A DNA stretch of 40,630 bases from Methanothrix sp. (GTDB taxonomy: Archaea > Halobacteriota > Methanosarcinia > Methanotrichales > Methanotrichaceae): positions 1 to 40,630 of the forward strand of contig JAQTYS010000003.1 in NCBI GenBank assembly GCA_028688175.1, given 5' to 3'. The position numbers and the translations under genes are program-made. The first letter of the stretch is position 1. Each line of letters starts with the position of its first letter. Below, in pieces: positions 16,961 through 26,239 of this stretch. The notes below the pieces were generated by a model. It was not told where the DNA came from, did not search any database, and worked only from the letters and a program-made list of their open reading frames with translations.

Positions 16961-17770
16961 TTAAATATTAAGCTTAAATGAGATTGGAAGATGATCCGAT
17001 ATATTTCTTTTGGGCAATCCACTTTTGGAAAGAAACTTCTCATCTCCATCTGAATCAAGAATATTCAAGTCCTCATTCTTGAATCTATCCAATAGATCAG
17101 GTCGAACTAATACCTGATCGAATATATTCCAAAATAGAACAACATGTTCCGGTCTGGTATAAAAATAAGTTCCTGGTGGGCCTCTTGTTCCATCACCTAG
17201 TAGACTCCACATAGGATTATAAAAGAAAGAATAACTACGACCGAGAACTACTCGATGCCTTTTCATCGCGATTTTTCTACTCATTACGGAATGAAGACCT
17301 TTTGTTCCCACAATACCATCTTCGAAGGGATTCATGTTAAGATCTCCTACTAAAATTGTTCTTGAATGCCCAATCTCATGCTCTGCTGCTTCAATATAAG
17401 CTGCCAAATTTTGACATTCTTGATATTGGCTAGCATTATTCCAATATAGCTTGCTCGGGAAATGGGTAACGGCTAATAGTATATCCTTTTTCGCAGGAAG
17501 TTCCAGATGTCTTATTGTTAGTCGATCATTTTCAAAAATAGGTTTTATATATTCTTCGGAGAATTTTGTATATATTTTTATCTTTTCACAGTGGCCAGGT
17601 GCAAAGAAATATGTAGGTTCTCCAAATGAGTTCAAACTAGTCAATAAAACGCCAGGTTCAATCAAGCATTCTACTAGCATTAGGACATCAATTTCTTGCC
17701 TCTTAGCCAGGTTGGCAACAAAATCCTGATTTGGCTTTCTATTAACATTCCAAAAGAGCATAGATACCAT
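16961..17770 (-). CDS. Endonuclease/exonuclease/phosphatase (EEP) superfamily protein
   Basis: The 269-residue protein shows the DNase I-like fold motifs in order. FWNVNRKPNQDF holds the metal-site Asn, VLMLVECL the catalytic Glu, VTHFPSKLYW the middle His, VGDLNMNPFED the Asp-x-Asn pair, FDQVLVRPD the late Asp, and NISDHLPISF the terminal Asp-His. The active site therefore looks intact. The family includes nucleases and phosphodiesterases or phosphatases, and the substrate cannot be read from sequence. It is the first gene of a two-gene AT-rich island with the 144-residue protein. A role in defence or nucleic-acid processing is possible but not shown. Confidence 0.85.
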   Translation of the reverse strand: MVSMLFWNVNRKPNQDFVANLAKRQEIDVLMLVECLIEPGVLLTSLNSFGEPTYFFAPGHCEKIKIYTKFSEEYIKPIFENDRLTIRHLELPAKKDILLAVTHFPSKLYWNNASQYQECQNLAAYIEAAEHEIGHSRTILVGDLNMNPFEDGIVGTKGLHSVMSRKIAMKRHRVVLGRSYSFFYNPMWSLLGDGTRGPPGTYFYTRPEHVVLFWNIFDQVLVRPDLLDRFKNEDLNILDSDGDEKFLSKSGLPKRNISDHLPISFKLNI

Positions 17771-18094
17771 AAAATTTCTCCATTAATCCGCATCCATTGA
17801 TGGAAATTGCTCCAAGATATTATTCCGATTAATCATCATTTTGAAACCTGTACCGGCATTTTTGTAAAAGGGTTTGATCATTCAACGAAAAAGTCTTTTG
17901 GTTGCCTCAACGGAGAATAGGGAGATAACTTTAGCGACACAATTTGCATCAGGTTCTTGAGAATTAAGGTAAAAATCCCTATCAAGATATCAGCCAGAAG
18001 ATCTCAACATAAAAAGCCCCGTCCGCGATTGCTACCAGACCAACGCTTCGATTGTAGATATAATTGCAGACCTATAAAAAAAATATTTTTAGGT
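17771..18094. other. AT-rich intergenic region without recognised gene
   Basis: These 324 bases separate the minus-strand EEP island from the 3' end of the oxidoreductase beta-gamma gene. I see no convincing ORF, tRNA or repeat. An A/T run (AAAAAAATATTTTTAGG, around 18076-18092) next to the oxidoreductase stop could end its transcript. The promoter of the EEP gene should lie near 17780-17860. Confidence 0.4.
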
Positions 18095-19540
18095 CTACTT
18101 CTTCCCCGCCATCTCCAGAACCCTTGCAGCCTGCGCCCCTGCCTCCAGGATATCCAGGTTCTTGGTGATGAGCTTGGGCTTCTTGGCAAAAGTCTCCCGG
18201 AAGGCATTGCCATAAGCCTCATGGGGCAGACCCAGCTTTCCCGCCTGCATCAAGGCCCCGAGCATAGCCGTATTGGCCGCCTGCGGGGTGCCGCGCTCCG
18301 TGGCGATCCCAGTGGCCGGAACTGATATGGCTCTAACACCCTCCGGTGCCTGGAACTGGCCGACTAAAGAGTCATAGAGAATCACTCCACCTTTCTTGAC
18401 AGTCGGCGCAAACTTCTCCAGAGACGGACGGTTGAAAGCCACCAGCACATCTGGGTGGTCCACCACAGGCGAGCCGATGGGCCGGCCGGAAATGACCACA
18501 GAGCAGTTAGAGGTTCCTCCCCTCTGCTCCGGCCCGTATTCGGGATAGTAGGACACATAGCGTCCGCTGCCAAATCCCGCCTGGGTCAGGGTCAGGCCCA
18601 TGCTCAGCACACCCTGTCCTCCAAAGCCGGCGATCTTCACGCCCTTGGTCACAAACTCCGGGTCCTCCTGGAATGAAATGCAAATCCCGCTCTCACAGCC
18701 AAATGTCTTATCCAGGGATTCTAGAGAGAAGTCACTCTCAGGCCTGGTTATGGCCTGGGCCTCTGCGGATCTGTCCCGGAATCGCTTTAGCGGAAACTCC
18801 TTTTCCATCTGCTCATTGACGAAATTGGCAATAGCCTTGGCATCCATCCTCAGGATAGTGGGGCATGGGGAAAGCAGCTCCACAAAGGCATATCCTTTCT
18901 TGTCCCTCTGAATCTCCAGAGCCTTCTTGACCGCCCGGCGTGCTTTTCTGATATGCTCGATGTCCGAGAGCGAAGCGCGCTCGATGAACACCGGCGCCTT
19001 TAGCGTATCCAGCAGTTCGCAGATGTGAATGGGATAACCCTGCTCGCTGGCAATGCGCCCGCCTGGCGTGGTGGCCGTTACTTCTCCAATCAAGGTAGTA
19101 GGTGCCATCTGGCCACCGGTCATGCCGTAGACGCTGTTGTTGACGAAGAATACAGCCAGCTTCTCTCCCCGATTGGCAGCCTGAATGGTCTCGTTCAGTC
19201 CAATCGAGGCCAGATCGCCGTCCCCCTGATAGGAGATGACGATGGCATTATCTTCTGACCGCGATATGCCTGTAGCGATAGCCGGAGCGCGACCATGTGC
19301 CGCTTGCATGTGACCGCAATCCAAATAGTAGTAGGCAAAAACGGCGCATCCCACCGGGCTGATTACAACGCACCTATCCTGGATGCCAAGGTCTGCCATG
19401 GCCTCACCAATGAGCTTATGCAAAATTCCGTGGCCACAGCCAGGACAGTAATGGGTGGCAGTAGGTGCGGCTCCTCCCTTCCTGGGAAACTGTGCATATA
19501 TGCCGGGATGTCCTCCGATCACCTTCTCAATTGCTGCCAT
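18095..19540 (-). CDS. 2-oxoacid:ferredoxin oxidoreductase, fused beta and gamma subunits
   Basis: Residues 1-290 form the TPP-binding beta subunit. They include [11 protein letters not shown] (32-40), [11 protein letters not shown] (104-114) for Mg-TPP binding, and [11 protein letters not shown] (134-144). From about residue 300, [15 protein letters not shown] opens the gamma domain, which ends with the usual Leu/Ala-rich helix. In most archaea these are separate KorB/VorA and KorC/VorG proteins; the fusion is seen in a subset. The enzyme interconverts a 2-oxoacid and an acyl-CoA plus CO2 with ferredoxin. The alpha gene ends two bases upstream. No fused ferredoxin (delta) is present here; it sits on the synthetase gene instead. 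The substrate class (2-oxoglutarate, branched-chain or aryl) is not decided. Confidence 0.93.
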   Translation of the reverse strand: MAAIEKVIGGHPGIYAQFPRKGGAAPTATHYCPGCGHGILHKLIGEAMADLGIQDRCVVISPVGCAVFAYYYLDCGHMQAAHGRAPAIATGISRSEDNAIVISYQGDGDLASIGLNETIQAANRGEKLAVFFVNNSVYGMTGGQMAPTTLIGEVTATTPGGRIASEQGYPIHICELLDTLKAPVFIERASLSDIEHIRKARRAVKKALEIQRDKKGYAFVELLSPCPTILRMDAKAIANFVNEQMEKEFPLKRFRDRSAEAQAITRPESDFSLESLDKTFGCESGICISFQEDPEFVTKGVKIAGFGGQGVLSMGLTLTQAGFGSGRYVSYYPEYGPEQRGGTSNCSVVISGRPIGSPVVDHPDVLVAFNRPSLEKFAPTVKKGGVILYDSLVGQFQAPEGVRAISVPATGIATERGTPQAANTAMLGALMQAGKLGLPHEAYGNAFRETFAKKPKLITKNLDILEAGAQAARVLEMAGKK

Positions 19541-19542
19541 CT

Positions 19543-20586
19543 CTAAGCCACCTCCCTTATCTTCTCTAAGACTGATTCCATGCCGACCAAATTTCCTCCG
19601 TAGCGGCAGACCAGCTCTACCGGCATGCAGCCGGTGGCAAGGCGAATGTCCTCACGCATCTGTCCGTCGCTCATCTCCACGGAGATGAACTTGCAACCGC
19701 GCTCTGCGAGAGAGCCCATCTCTTTTTCAGGGAAGGGGAAGAGAGTAATGGGCCGGAAGAGACCGGCCTTGATGCCCTCCTTTCGTGCAGCATCCACTGC
19801 GGACCTCGCGATCCTGCTGCTGATGCCGTAGGAGACGAGGACGACGCGGGCATCCTCCAATCGATAGCCCTCCCATGCCACTTCGTTCTCTTTTATGCGT
19901 TCATACTTCTCTTGCAGCTTGTAGTTGTGCCTCTCCATCTCATCGAAATTGAGCATAATTGAGGTTATCAGATTGCCTCTAGTCTCGGCTCGACCGGCTA
20001 CTGCCCAGGTGGTGTCAATGCTGGGCGTGAAGGCCTCTTTGGGAAACTCCAGAGGCTCGACCATATGCCCCAGAACTCCGTCGGCCAAAACCACTACCGG
20101 ATTTCTATACTTAAAGGCCAGATCGAACCCCTTGCGAGTAAGGTCGCACATCTCCTGCACGCTTGCCGGGGCTAAAACGATGTTGTGATAGCAGCCATGC
20201 CCACCACCCTTGCAGGCTTGATTGTAGTCCGATTGCTCCGGCCCGATGTTGCCTAGGCCCGGTCCCGCTCGACAGATATCGACGATAACGCAGGGAAGCT
20301 CTGCACCGGCGATATAAGTTATTCCCTCCTGCTTGAGGCTCATGCCCGGGCCGGATGATGCCGCAAGAACGCGATGCCCTGCACCTGCCGCCCCGTAGAC
20401 CATGTTGATTGCTGCCTCTTCCGATTCAGCTTGCACGAACTTGCGACCCACTTTGGGAAAATTGCGAGATGCTTCATGCAATATCTCGCTGGCGGGTGTA
20501 ATGGGGTAGCCAAAGAAGCAGTCACAGCCTGCATAAAGTGCACCCACGATCACTGCTTTGTTTCCATCAATTAACTGAGACGCCAT
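19543..20586 (-). CDS. 2-oxoacid:ferredoxin oxidoreductase, alpha subunit
   Basis: The 347-residue protein has the alpha-subunit pyrimidine-binding pattern. [19 protein letters not shown] and [20 protein letters not shown] are followed by [14 protein letters not shown] and a C-terminal transketolase-like domain ([29 protein letters not shown]). It resembles VorB/KorA/PorA relatives, with length near the family norm for KorA/VorB. The gene lies four bases downstream of the synthetase-ferredoxin stop and two bases upstream of the beta-gamma start, so a single operon is near certain. Upstream promoter control is expected before the HTH-cupin gene. Confidence 0.93.
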   Translation of the reverse strand: MASQLIDGNKAVIVGALYAGCDCFFGYPITPASEILHEASRNFPKVGRKFVQAESEEAAINMVYGAAGAGHRVLAASSGPGMSLKQEGITYIAGAELPCVIVDICRAGPGLGNIGPEQSDYNQACKGGGHGCYHNIVLAPASVQEMCDLTRKGFDLAFKYRNPVVVLADGVLGHMVEPLEFPKEAFTPSIDTTWAVAGRAETRGNLITSIMLNFDEMERHNYKLQEKYERIKENEVAWEGYRLEDARVVLVSYGISSRIARSAVDAARKEGIKAGLFRPITLFPFPEKEMGSLAERGCKFISVEMSDGQMREDIRLATGCMPVELVCRYGGNLVGMESVLEKIREVA

Positions 20587-20590
20587 TTTC

Positions 20591-22492
20591 TTAGTTCTCC
20601 TCTACTTTCTTCTCTTTCTGGGGCACATGAACCTCAATGGCCAGAGGCTCAGGACAGGTGTAATAACATGCTCCGCAGCCAATGCAGCCGTCACCTGAAT
20701 AAAGCACATAGTGATAGCCTCGGGAATTCAGCTCTTCACCCATCTTCAATACATCCGCGGGACATGCCTCAATACACCGCTCGCAAGCTTTGCATTCCAG
20801 GGTATTGATGACCGGATAGGGCTTGTCTTTATCCCTGATCTCCACCCGCCGGATCTTCCCGCTTATGGTCTTGGGCAGCTCTTCAACGAACTCGATGATT
20901 CTCGGGTACTTGTAGGGTGCAGTGACCTTCTTTACATGATCTTGCAGCACCTTTTTCAGCTCATCGGATGAGGTGTATCCTTTGGCCAGGACTATGGTTG
21001 CTTTTACCACCTGTCCTCGAATGGCGTCAGGCACACCGGTAATGGCTACCTCCATCACCGATGGGTGAGACATGAGGGCACTTTCCACCTCAAAAGGCCC
21101 AACCCGGTATCCGGAGCTCTTGATCATATCATCCGTACGGCCTATGAACCAGAAGAATCCGTCCTCATCCCGCCAGGCGGTGTCTCCCGTATGGTAGTAA
21201 TCATCATGCCAGGTGCTCTTGGTCTTGTCCGGATCGGAATGATAATCGGTGAAAAGGCCGACAGGCTTTCCCTTGTCCGTCTTGATCACAATCTCGCCTT
21301 CTTCACCCACCTCGCATAATTTGTCGTTCTTGCCCACCAATACAATATCAAACCCAGGTGCAGGCTTTCCCATAGAACCTGGTTTGGGATTCATCCAGGG
21401 ATAATTGGCAATGCAGACCACGGTCTCCGTCTGGCCGAATCCTTCCATAAGCCGCAGACCGGTGGTCTTAAGGAAGCTCTCATAAACAGACGGGTTAAGC
21501 GGTTCTCCTGCCGTGACCGCATATTTTAGCCGGGAGAAGTCATATCTGGACATATCACTCTTGATCATGAATCGGAAGATCGTCGGTGGAGCACAAAAGG
21601 TCGTCACCCCGTATTTGCCCATCTCGTCCATCATCTTCCCGGCATCGAATCGATCATAATCGTAGACGAAGACCGCCGAGCCGGCCAGCCATTGGCCGTA
21701 GATCTTGCCCCAGGCGCATTTAGCCCATCCCGTATCCGCCACGGTGTAATGAAGCCCATCATCCTCCACATTCTGCCAGTACTTGGCAGTAAGAATATGG
21801 CCCAGGGGATATGTCTGATCATGTTTGACCATTTTTGGATATCCCGTAGTTCCGGAGGTAAAGTACCCGAGAAGAATATCTTCATTTCTCGTCGCCTGAT
21901 CTCCGGTCGGGCGGACGAAATCTGCCGATGCCTCCGCCAGCTCCTTATTGAAATTTATCCAGCCATCGCGCGTCTGATCAGCTTTTCCTACCAGGACTTT
22001 AACCAGAGAAATATTTCCCAAACTCTTGTGGGCCTCATCGAACTCGCCCGGAACCCCGTTCTCAGCTATGCAGACGATCATCTTCAGATCGCCCTTCTTG
22101 ATGCGATAAACGAAGTCCTTGGCCTTGAGCATATGCGTAGAAGGAATAGAGATTGCCCCGATCTTGTTCAAGCCCACCATGCATACCCAGAACTCCCAGC
22201 GGCTCTTGAGGGTGAGCATGACCGTATCCCCTTTTTTCAGTCCATATCTAGAAAAGAGATTTGCGGCCTTGTCACTCAGGGTCTTGAGATCTTTGAAGGT
22301 GATGATCAACTCTTCACCGTGATCATTGCACCAGACCAGGGCCCGTTTATCTGGATATTCTGCGGCATAAGCATCGACTACATCGTAGGCAAAATTGAAG
22401 TTCTCGGGAACCAGGATCTTAAGATTTTCTTTAAAATCCTCATATGACTTGTAATCGACCCGAGAGACGAACTTAGGCAATAATGACGTCAT
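20591..22492 (-). CDS. AMP-forming acyl-CoA synthetase with C-terminal 2[4Fe-4S] ferredoxin
   Basis: Residues 1-555 form a medium-chain-type acyl-CoA synthetase (ANL superfamily). Motifs are [11 protein letters not shown] (210-220), EGFGQTETV (350-358), YHTGDTAW and [15 protein letters not shown] (433-465), and TISGKIRR with adenylation lysine K546. Residues 560-633 form a two-cluster ferredoxin with C567, C570, C573, C577 and C603, C606, C609, C613. This matches the delta subunit otherwise missing from the oxidoreductase encoded downstream. The Methanosarcina relative MACS favours 2-methylbutyrate, so a branched-chain or aryl acid is plausible. The fusion points to direct channelling: acid to acyl-CoA, then ferredoxin-driven carboxylation, or the reverse. 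The start lies 21 bases after the regulator gene. Confidence 0.93.
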   Translation of the reverse strand: MTSLLPKFVSRVDYKSYEDFKENLKILVPENFNFAYDVVDAYAAEYPDKRALVWCNDHGEELIITFKDLKTLSDKAANLFSRYGLKKGDTVMLTLKSRWEFWVCMVGLNKIGAISIPSTHMLKAKDFVYRIKKGDLKMIVCIAENGVPGEFDEAHKSLGNISLVKVLVGKADQTRDGWINFNKELAEASADFVRPTGDQATRNEDILLGYFTSGTTGYPKMVKHDQTYPLGHILTAKYWQNVEDDGLHYTVADTGWAKCAWGKIYGQWLAGSAVFVYDYDRFDAGKMMDEMGKYGVTTFCAPPTIFRFMIKSDMSRYDFSRLKYAVTAGEPLNPSVYESFLKTTGLRLMEGFGQTETVVCIANYPWMNPKPGSMGKPAPGFDIVLVGKNDKLCEVGEEGEIVIKTDKGKPVGLFTDYHSDPDKTKSTWHDDYYHTGDTAWRDEDGFFWFIGRTDDMIKSSGYRVGPFEVESALMSHPSVMEVAITGVPDAIRGQVVKATIVLAKGYTSSDELKKVLQDHVKKVTAPYKYPRIIEFVEELPKTISGKIRRVEIRDKDKPYPVINTLECKACERCIEACPADVLKMGEELNSRGYHYVLYSGDGCIGCGACYYTCPEPLAIEVHVPQKEKKVEEN

Positions 22493-22513
22493 TTTTTAGT
22501 TCCTCTTTCTCAA

Positions 22514-23068
22514 CTACATGACCACAGCCAGCAGCTTTACCGGCTTGTCGTTTAGAGCTTGCATATAATGATCATAAGACGAATCAAAGAAGATGGAGTC
22601 ACCAGCATTTAGCACTACATCATTGTCATGAATAGTGATCTTTAAAGACCCTTCGAGCACATATTCAAATTCCTGGCCAGGATGACTGTAGAATGACGGG
22701 CCGTCTTTCCTGGGATCGATGGTGACTATAAACGGCTCAGCTTTTTTATGAGCGAACTTTCTGGCCAAGCTTTGGTAGTGATATTGTTCTCTGCGTTCCA
22801 CTTCAACCGCTTCGCCCTTTCGAGTAATAGTGAAGATGCTCATCTTGGACTCTTCGCCAGTGAGAAGCAGGCCTGTATCGACATTGAGTTTTCGCGCAAT
22901 GCCGATGAGAATGCTGGCGGGGATATCCAGCTTTCCATCTTCATAGCAGTTGTATGTCCCAACTGGCACATTAAGGTGCTCTGCCATCTCCTCGGACGAT
23001 ACCATATTTAGTTCCCTCAGCTCACGAAGACGTGAACCTATCTCATCAAGGCTCTCCTTCATACTCAT
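22514..23068 (-). CDS. HTH (XRE) and cupin transcriptional regulator
   Basis: The 184-residue protein has an N-terminal helix-turn-helix ([19 protein letters not shown], about residues 12-62). The C-terminal cupin (about 108-184) contains [16 protein letters not shown] and [16 protein letters not shown]. Such regulators sense a small ligand in the cupin pocket. It heads the acyl-CoA synthetase/oxidoreductase operon, with a 21-base gap to the synthetase. An autoregulated switch responding to an organic acid or its CoA ester is the natural inference. The cupin keeps acidic and histidine residues, but a full metal site is not certain. Confidence 0.9.
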   Translation of the reverse strand: MSMKESLDEIGSRLRELRELNMVSSEEMAEHLNVPVGTYNCYEDGKLDIPASILIGIARKLNVDTGLLLTGEESKMSIFTITRKGEAVEVERREQYHYQSLARKFAHKKAEPFIVTIDPRKDGPSFYSHPGQEFEYVLEGSLKITIHDNDVVLNAGDSIFFDSSYDHYMQALNDKPVKLLAVVM

Positions 23069-23335
23069 TCCTCAGCGCATTGTGACTGCCTCACATGCAT
23101 ATTTTAATCTATCTAATCATGAGCAATTTTCTTGCAGGCAAATCCTGGATTCAAATATCAATGAGAAGATCATTGTAAACAAATCTAACCTCAAAAAGAA
23201 AGAAAGTTCGTAGGATATGCACTGGGATTGTCCCTCAATCTTATGAATATTAGGACTCCTAAGCTATCGTTCGCGAATGATACATCTACTTCGAGCAAGT
23301 GGAAACAAAAATATCTGCAAAGCGACTATTAGGCA

Positions 23336-23710
23336 TCATGAGGTCCAATCGTCCTCATCAAGCCAGTATTGAGCCTTTTTCTTTGTGCTTATCGGACTTT
23401 TTATCGCTGACGGTTCGGCAAAATTGCGCGATGCGGATCGGTAGCCATGATTTCCACGCATCAGATTGTAGGCAATTTCTGGATCAATGCCATGTTTATT
23501 TAAATAATCCTCGCGAGATAGATGCTCTCCCATTCCAGAAATGTATATCGCTTCGCCAACAACAGGAGTAATTTTTCCGGCAGGCAAAATCCATTCGAAA
23601 CCCTGTGGGAGTGCACATTGCAGCCAATCACTATTGCTTTTAAGATCCGCTTCTGATGCTACATTTAAAGCGCCGCAGTTTCTACAAATGAACTTCTTCA
23701 TACCACTCAC
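23336..23710 (-). CDS. Small protein with one N-terminal CxxC, unknown function
   Basis: The 124-residue protein starts MSGMKKFICRNCGALNVAS, a half zinc-ribbon with a single CxxC. A WLQCALPQGFEWILPAGKI stretch follows, then a helical region (MGEHLSREDYLNKHGIDPEIAYNLM). The C-terminal end is polar. The start could be the first Met or Met4. It stands alone in an AT-rich area between the operon regulator and the rhodanese gene. No family is recognised. Confidence 0.6.
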   Translation of the reverse strand: MSGMKKFICRNCGALNVASEADLKSNSDWLQCALPQGFEWILPAGKITPVVGEAIYISGMGEHLSREDYLNKHGIDPEIAYNLMRGNHGYRSASRNFAEPSAIKSPISTKKKAQYWLDEDDWTS

Positions 23711-23934
23711 CTTCAGTCAGCTAGGTTAGTCTATAACAGTATATATAATTTACTTAACAAATGTTTTAATTACGGCACTATCATTTTTTATATAGGAATA
23801 ATGAATATTGTATTAGTGAAACAAAATGATGAAGATGGCCCAAATGTTTTGGTTGCTTACCACACATGCGTTATGACTGCAAGCCAACCATTATTAGTAG
23901 GAGGCGGAAATACTGCGATGAAAGGTGTTTGAAT

Positions 23935-24564
23935 ATGAGATCAATTAGTCTATTACTCGGTTTGGTGGCGCTGGCTTGCCTTCTGTTCCAAGCATGTGCG
24001 CTGGGCCAAGGTCAAGTGCAGGAGGATCAGGACAAAGTAGATCTAATGAATAAGCAGATACTTAGTGATAAAAAAACGGTGACAACCAGCTATAAGGGCC
24101 AGCCCTGGGCAACTTCATCGCTTAATGATTCCTATAAGAAAACCACATCGGTGGAATCTATATCCCCCGTCCAGGTCTCTTCGGCTTTGGGCCAGTCATC
24201 CGATTACATGGTCAAGATGGATTCCTTCCTTAAAGAGGCAAAGAACAATGATTTCTATCTTCTGAGCGTTGCAGATTTCCTGAGCATTTCCGGCCAGGAT
24301 AAGAACTGGGCCATAGTGGATGTCAGGACGCCGCAGCTATACCTGCTCGGCCATATTCCAGAAGCATTGAACATCCCCTTGGAAAACCTCATATCGCAGA
24401 TGGGAATGATTCCTGCCGGCCAAAAGGTGGCAGTCTACTGCGCGACTGATACCGACGCAGCCTTTGCCGTTCAGGCGTTGAGAGTCTATGGAGATCGCGA
24501 AGCATTCGTCCTTCAGGGCGGAATTGTTGCCTGGCAGGCGGCTGGAATGCCTGTGGTCACTTAG
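23935..24564 (+). CDS. Exported rhodanese-domain protein
   Basis: Starting at the ATG at 23935 gives a clean signal peptide (SLLLGLVALACLLFQACALG). The frame could extend back to 23866, but that adds a Cys/Arg-rich stretch unlike an export signal. The C-terminal 110 residues are a rhodanese domain with WAIVDVRTPQLYLLGHIPEALNIP cut here into IVDVRTPQ and GHIPEALNIP. The active-site Cys lies in AVYCATDTDAA, and LQGGIVAWQAAGMPV closes the fold. Rhodaneses carry sulfane sulfur or bind anions. The partner of this exported form is unknown. Confidence 0.85.
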   Translation: MRSISLLLGLVALACLLFQACALGQGQVQEDQDKVDLMNKQILSDKKTVTTSYKGQPWATSSLNDSYKKTTSVESISPVQVSSALGQSSDYMVKMDSFLKEAKNNDFYLLSVADFLSISGQDKNWAIVDVRTPQLYLLGHIPEALNIPLENLISQMGMIPAGQKVAVYCATDTDAAFAVQALRVYGDREAFVLQGGIVAWQAAGMPVVT

Positions 24565-24640
24565 ATTGAAATAGAGTATAACTCAATAAATTTTTTATCG
24601 ATCGTAAAAGTTATAAACTTTAAAAAATATCTATTTATGT

Positions 24641-25663
24641 ATGAAGGACTTTGCGGGGTCGAGCATCACCTACTATGGTCTGGCTCGCGAAAAATTGATA
24701 AGTAAATATCCCAAGCTGATAAGCGTTCTCATCATATTAGCGTTGATCTGCGCTACTGGTCTGGCCATATTTCTCATATACGATCTCGTCTCTTTTGCTT
24801 CGAATCCGGGTTATAAGGGTGTTGCCTTTGATTTCAAGGGTCTTGAAAGCGGCGTCCCATCTGTGGTGAACGATAAGGAGATGAGTGGAAATATCAGCCC
24901 GAACTCTTCCCTTAACACGAGCCGTCAAACCAAGGAGCAAAGCCCTGCCAACCTATCGGTGATGAATGCATCGCTCCTATCCAGTCAGGCTGTAAAAGGA
25001 GTCGTTGCCACAGGCAAATCATCGAGCAGCAGCTCTAAAGGTTCCGTCGATAAAAAGAGCGGCAACTCTCCTGCTACAGGACATCATAGTTCTTCATCAT
25101 CTTCATCTTCCAAGTCGTCTTCTGCAAACTCTGCAAAAAAAAGTAGCGACATGAACAACCTAACAAATGAGACGGCAACAGCACCAATGCTGACAAATCA
25201 ATCCATGAACAATTCACAAGTCCAAGAATCTCCATTATCAAATGCTAGCAGTATCGCGACTACAGAGGTTCTTGCATCCTTGCCATCAGCTGCCATAGGC
25301 AGTTTACCCAATCTCGCAGAAAACACCCCAGCAAGAGAGCCGGTATCAATAATTGAATTCAAGACAGAAACGAAAATTAGTCCAAAATCCAAGCAAGATA
25401 TTAATCCAGATAACGGTGCTGGTACCGTTGGGACATCTGCCTCAGATAATGCTAAGAACGCGAAAAGCTCAAAAGTTGCGACAAAGAATATTAAATTAAA
25501 GACTGCTAAAAAGAAGACTGCTTCTTCAATGAAGAGCAAATCGACTTCTTCAAGCCAGGCCGAAAAGGTAAAGGAAGCCAGAGATAAGATGAAAGCCAAT
25601 AAAGATCGCATTGAGCAGAACATGAAGAAGAAAGCAGCTCAACTGAGGAGCAAAGCAGCATAA
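24641..25663 (+). CDS. Membrane-anchored Ser/Lys-rich low-complexity protein
   Basis: One transmembrane helix (about residues 24-47, LISVLIILALICATGLAIFLI) follows a short N-terminal segment. The remaining 290 residues are dominated by Ser, Asn, Thr and Lys, including an eight-serine run and a strongly basic helical C-terminus (EKVKEARDKMKANKDRIEQ). A TTATAAACT box lies about 30 bases before the ATG and no ribosome-binding site is visible, so the mRNA may be leaderless. The basic tail could bind nucleic acid or acidic surface polymers. No family is recognised. Confidence 0.65.
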   Translation: MKDFAGSSITYYGLAREKLISKYPKLISVLIILALICATGLAIFLIYDLVSFASNPGYKGVAFDFKGLESGVPSVVNDKEMSGNISPNSSLNTSRQTKEQSPANLSVMNASLLSSQAVKGVVATGKSSSSSSKGSVDKKSGNSPATGHHSSSSSSSSKSSSANSAKKSSDMNNLTNETATAPMLTNQSMNNSQVQESPLSNASSIATTEVLASLPSAAIGSLPNLAENTPAREPVSIIEFKTETKISPKSKQDINPDNGAGTVGTSASDNAKNAKSSKVATKNIKLKTAKKKTASSMKSKSTSSSQAEKVKEARDKMKANKDRIEQNMKKKAAQLRSKAA

Positions 25664-25746
25664 AAGTAGTCTTGAAAAGAGCAAGTCCCGCATCATTATT
25701 TGCAGAGATGAACTCTTACAAGGCAAAATCTGCATTTTTTTCGAAT

Positions 25747-26214
25747 TTATTGATTTGAGATTCTCATGATACATCCATCCTCGGTATGCTCTACTTCCAG
25801 CTTCATCTTCAGATCGGAGAGGACCTTCTGCCAGTGGCTTTCCACGCAGGTCTTGCAGTGCTCCTTAACGATCAGGCTGGCTCCGATGCGAGAAAAGGAT
25901 TTGGCGCCTTCCATCAAGCCGCAGCGATGGCGTTTGATCTCCACAACACCATCATTCTGCGTGACCTCCACCACGCTTCCGAAGAGGTTCTTGTCATTGG
26001 TTGCCATGGCCATGGCCACATCTTCAGGCTTCTCCAGGCCAAGCTGCTTGAATGTAGCCGCTACCTGGTGAGCACCGATACCCTGAAACTCGCGCAGACC
26101 TTTCTTACCGAGCTTGCGAGCCACATAACCGCTGCTGCCATAGAAGCTGCCCATCCACATGGCCACTACACGCTGCTGGATCTGCTCCAGGGGGATATCA
26201 GGGACGTCTGTCAT
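25747..26214 (-). CDS. Unknown 155-residue protein with Cys pair
   Basis: The protein is soluble, with an N-terminal helix (PLEQIQQRVVAMWMGSFYG) and a central beta part (FGSVVEVTQNDGVVEIKRHRCG). Cysteines in HRCG and HCKTCVESHW could bind a metal. The layout is loosely like the ligand-binding ATC-hydrolase/V4R type of small domain, but that is not secure. It lies 25 bases downstream of the Topo VI-A-like gene on the same strand and may be co-transcribed with it. Confidence 0.65.
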   Translation of the reverse strand: MTDVPDIPLEQIQQRVVAMWMGSFYGSSGYVARKLGKKGLREFQGIGAHQVAATFKQLGLEKPEDVAMAMATNDKNLFGSVVEVTQNDGVVEIKRHRCGLMEGAKSFSRIGASLIVKEHCKTCVESHWQKVLSDLKMKLEVEHTEDGCIMRISNQ

Positions 26215-26239
26215 GCTGCTTTAACTACGCGAGAGAGCA

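Noticed and set aside
21692-22447. 251-residue plus-strand ORF inside the acyl-CoA synthetase
   Set aside because: It is a shadow of the synthetase, whose motifs are all on the minus strand.
25021-25140. Ser-codon-rich repeats as a CRISPR array or tandem repeat locus
   Set aside because: They are codon-level low complexity (TCT/TCA runs) inside a protein, without repeat-spacer order.
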